Source: an uncultured Bacteroidales bacterium (GTDB lineage: Bacteria > Bacteroidota > Bacteroidia > Bacteroidales > UBA3824). Taken from it: 14,906 nt of DNA. The position numbers and the translations under genes were made by a program. The DNA is taken from assembly GCA_937877455.1 (NCBI GenBank), contig CALFIU010000065.1, forward strand, positions 1 through 14,906. The letters are read 5' to 3'. Shown one piece after another: positions 13,318 through 14,906 of this stretch. The notes under the pieces are model-generated. The model was given only the letters and a program-made list of their open reading frames with translations, searched no databases and was not told the origin of the DNA. The first letter of the stretch is position 1. The number at the start of each line of letters is the position of its first letter.

Positions 13318-14403
13318 TTAATCGCCCTCGCTCCAAGTTTCATTTACAACATCAACCAACATTGCGCGCTGTGATGCTACAAATGCGGGTATAATGTTTG
13401 CAATGCCTGCCGTTATTTCGCATAGTGGGTCTTCCTCTGCCCACTGCTTTACGCAAATGAAAGAATTTAACGCTTTCATTGCATTGCTGCCTTTTACTGC
13501 CATATCGGCTGGCGTTGCCCAGTAGGATTCGCCCAATTTTTCGCTTTCTGTGAACAAAACAACGTTGTCGATAAATGGGTTTTTGTTCTCTCCATCAACA
13601 TCAATTAATTCATCTATAATTTTAATCTGAATATTGTTAATGTCTGAACGTGTCCTTAATGCGTTATTAACCGCGTCAACGCCAGGAATGTAAGCCGCAC
13701 CCAAAATGTTTGTTGCTAACGATGCAGACAATTTTATAACTTCTTCGGTTGCTGCCATCGCTGCAAATGTATTGAGCGACATCCACGCAAATTTAAAATT
13801 AAAACCTTTTGCTTTGCCGTCTTTTACTGCGTTGACAAAATCGCCTGTTATAGGTGTTGCGTTTGCTTTGTCAGTCCACGCTGCTCCGTAACGTCCGCGG
13901 CGTATCATCATATAGTCTAAATCTTGCTCCGAAACAACAGAGCCGTTATTGTCGCGTGTAAATTCAACCTTGCCGCGGCTCATGCCCTGTAAGCCCATCC
14001 ACGACACACGGTGGTTAATCATATCAATAACTTTTTTTGCGTGGTCGTCGAGGGTTTCTCTAACGAGTTGTTGTGCGCTTGCGTCGTTTGCTCTTGCAAG
14101 TGCTGTTTGAAATTCCGACAATTCGTCGTCTAACATAAAATATTTAACGCCGATTTTGGGTATATCTCCGCGCAAAATGTCCGTGGCTGGATTCTCTCCA
14201 AGCGGCAGCGATGCGTTTCTTGCAATTACTCGTGCGGCTTGTCTTGTGCTTTGTGCGTTTGTTGCCGATTTCCACATAAAACCGTTTTGCTGTTTTAATG
14301 GAAAATAATTAAAAATGTCCACGCCGTCTGTTATGTCGTAATTGCTTATTAAATACGAAAAATCTTTTTCGTTTACGGCGGTTGCCATTATAGATTGTAT
14401 CAT
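13318..14403 (-). CDS. Major capsid protein (lambda gpE-like family)
   Basis: The 361-residue product looks like a gpE-type HK97-fold capsid protein. LPLGENPATDILRGDIPKIG and the following KYFMLDDELSEFQTALARAN fit the region where gpE proteins have a conserved Arg/Pro-rich loop and long spine helix, then DDHAKKVIDMINHRVSWMGL. The last third has the hallmark order of a beta segment (IDNVVLFTESEKLGESYWAT), then CVKQWAEEDPLCEITAG and IANIIPAFVASQRAMLVDVV, matching the family's K.W...DP...I......P.. ending. The start at 14403 has a strong Shine-Dalgarno (AAAGGAGG, 14409-14416) 5 bases upstream; an alternative start at 14388 gives MATAVNEKDFSY. If a sequence join lies between these two ATGs, the second is the true start. 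It is followed by a strong terminator. Confidence 0.82.
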   Translation of the reverse strand: MIQSIMATAVNEKDFSYLISNYDITDGVDIFNYFPLKQQNGFMWKSATNAQSTRQAARVIARNASLPLGENPATDILRGDIPKIGVKYFMLDDELSEFQTALARANDASAQQLVRETLDDHAKKVIDMINHRVSWMGLQGMSRGKVEFTRDNNGSVVSEQDLDYMMIRRGRYGAAWTDKANATPITGDFVNAVKDGKAKGFNFKFAWMSLNTFAAMAATEEVIKLSASLATNILGAAYIPGVDAVNNALRTRSDINNIQIKIIDELIDVDGENKNPFIDNVVLFTESEKLGESYWATPADMAVKGSNAMKALNSFICVKQWAEEDPLCEITAGIANIIPAFVASQRAMLVDVVNETWSEGD

Positions 14404-14408
14404 TTAAA

Positions 14409-14416
14409 CCTCCTTT
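14409..14416 (-). promoter_or_regulatory. Strong Shine-Dalgarno upstream of capsid start
   Basis: AAAGGAGG is 5 bases before ATG 14403, a near-perfect anti-16S match. Phage genes to the left of here start behind A-rich leaders with no such site, so this may be foreign flank rather than native regulation. Confidence 0.7.
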
Positions 14417-14435
14417 TTAAAAACCATTACGAGAA

Positions 14436-14464
14436 AAATATAAAGGACGCTGTTAAACGTCCTT
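14436..14464 (-). terminator. Rho-independent terminator after the 63-residue gene
   Basis: AAGGACG (14443-14449) pairs with CGTCCTT (14458-14464) around an 8-base loop and is followed on the minus strand by TATATTTTTC. It lies 14 bases past the stop of the 14479-14670 gene. It resembles the next terminator to the right in its flank (TATATTTTTC) and inner sequence (CGCTGT). Confidence 0.8.
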
Positions 14465-14478
14465 ACATATTATCGGTT

Positions 14479-14670
14479 CTAAACGGCAACCGATATACAG
14501 TTTAAAAGCTCTTCAAACAATACCATGTCTAAATCCATCAGTATTTCAAGTGCGCCTTGTATTTTTATCAGTTCTTCATCTGATAAATCATCGGTATTTA
14601 ATCTTGCATAATACTGCGCTTTTTCTGTGATATAGTTATGAATTCTTTCTGCTACTATAATATTTGCCAT
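14479..14670 (-). CDS. Hypothetical protein, 63 aa
   Basis: The product starts MANIIVAERIHNYITEKAQY and is short, acidic and helical (DDLSDEELIKIQGALEILMD in the middle). I do not recognise it. A strong Shine-Dalgarno GGAGGTGA (14677-14684) lies 6 bases before the ATG, and a terminator closes it, so it is a well-formed one-gene unit. Its signals are typical of Firmicutes-type genes rather than the phage genes to the left. No membrane segment or catalytic motif is seen. Confidence 0.7.
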   Translation of the reverse strand: MANIIVAERIHNYITEKAQYYARLNTDDLSDEELIKIQGALEILMDLDMVLFEELLNCISVAV

Positions 14671-14676
14671 AGTTCT

Positions 14677-14684
14677 TCACCTCC
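14677..14684 (-). promoter_or_regulatory. Shine-Dalgarno of the 63-residue gene
   Basis: GGAGGTGA, 6 bases before ATG 14670. It fixes the start and contrasts with the A-rich leaders of genes left of 13200. Confidence 0.75.
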
Positions 14685-14709
14685 GTTATAAGAGCTGTAA
14701 ATATTGCGA

Positions 14710-14746
14710 AAAATATAAGAGGCCGCTGTAAATACAGTAGCCTCTT
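14710..14746 (-). terminator. Rho-independent terminator after the right-edge gene
   Basis: AAGAGGC (14717-14723) pairs with GCCTCTT (14740-14746), and inside it CTGT pairs with ACAG around an AAAT loop. On the minus strand TATATTTTTC follows. It lies 21 bases past the stop of the partial gene at the edge. Confidence 0.82.
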
Positions 14747-14767
14747 CCGCTTATTTCACCATGAGAT

Positions 14768-14876
14768 TCAAACCTGGTACTCAAGATCTCCCGTTTCCTC
14801 GTCAACAACGCTGAATACCGCCTGAGAATTTTTGCGCTTATAAATATCTGCAAATTCGCAGGCTTCCAGTAAGCGC
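14768..14876 (-). CDS. C-terminal 35 residues of an unidentified protein (partial)
   Basis: The minus frame from the adapter boundary reads RLLEACEFADIYKR, then QAVFSVVDEETGDLEYQV, then TGA. It is protein-like and followed by a good terminator at normal distance, so it is probably a real gene end. The 5' part is lost where adapter begins. It is too short to name. Confidence 0.6.
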
Positions 14877-14906
14877 AGATCGGAAGAGCGTCGTGTAGGG
14901 AAAGAG
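14877..14906. other. Illumina TruSeq adapter sequence (untrimmed artefact)
   Basis: The last 30 bases begin AGATCGGAAGAGC and continue GTCGTGTAGGGAAAGAG, which matches the known read-through adapter of Illumina TruSeq libraries base for base over the stretch present. It is not biological and should be trimmed. Confidence 0.98.

Noticed and set aside
1..14906. CRISPR arrays, tRNA or rRNA genes, integrase or transposase
   Set aside because: No regular repeat-spacer pattern, cloverleaf, rRNA-like stretch or recombinase motif was seen on either strand.

Overview
The window is mostly a run of morphogenesis genes from a tailed, long-tailed (siphovirus-like) phage or prophage, all on the minus strand, so transcription runs from high to low coordinates. 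The DNA is AT-rich. Most phage genes start behind A-rich leaders with no Shine-Dalgarno sequence, and one intergenic gap holds a good match to the Bacteroidetes promoter pattern (TTTG, 19 bases, TAnnTTTG-like). This points to a host in the Bacteroidetes (Bacteroidales-like); it is an inference, not a proven assignment. The window looks like a metagenomic contig and is not one natural molecule from end to end.

Layout in order of transcription. Far right (14404-14906): 30 bases of Illumina adapter, the end of an unidentified gene, a 63-residue orphan gene, each gene with its own hairpin terminator, and strong Shine-Dalgarno sites unlike the rest of the window. Head genes: gpE-like major capsid protein (13318-14403), terminator, head-tail connector (12888-13196), head-closure candidate (12508-12894) and tail-terminator candidate (11999-12496). 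Then an accessory block of eight genes, where a simpler siphovirus would go straight to its tail tube: a DnaA domain IV-like protein, a Gly-rich protein with a CCC cluster, a 190-residue unknown, a small charged repeat protein, a 132-residue unknown, a 61-residue unknown, an HExxH zincin-like protein and a holin-like membrane protein. A 218-base gap with inverted and direct repeats lies inside this block. Tail genes follow: promoter candidate, tail tube protein (7476-8033), terminator, two tail assembly chaperone frames with a candidate -1 frameshift heptamer, tape measure (2778-6623), terminator, distal tail protein (1979-2680) and tail hub protein (450-1994).

The left 450-480 bases do not belong to the phage. 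They encode the C-terminal RecA-like domain of a eukaryotic-type (Ded1/DDX3-like) DEAD-box RNA helicase, which abuts and truncates the tail hub gene. With the adapter at the other end, this makes the contig a probable assembly or library chimera. The eukaryote could be a protist sharing the sampled habitat.

Together the phage genes build the capsid, neck and a long flexible tail (about 190 nm, from tape-measure length). Terminase, portal and protease genes would be expected upstream (to the right) and are absent. The most biologically interesting parts are the accessory block, the candidate programmed -1 frameshift in the chaperone genes, and the structured gap at 9200-9417.
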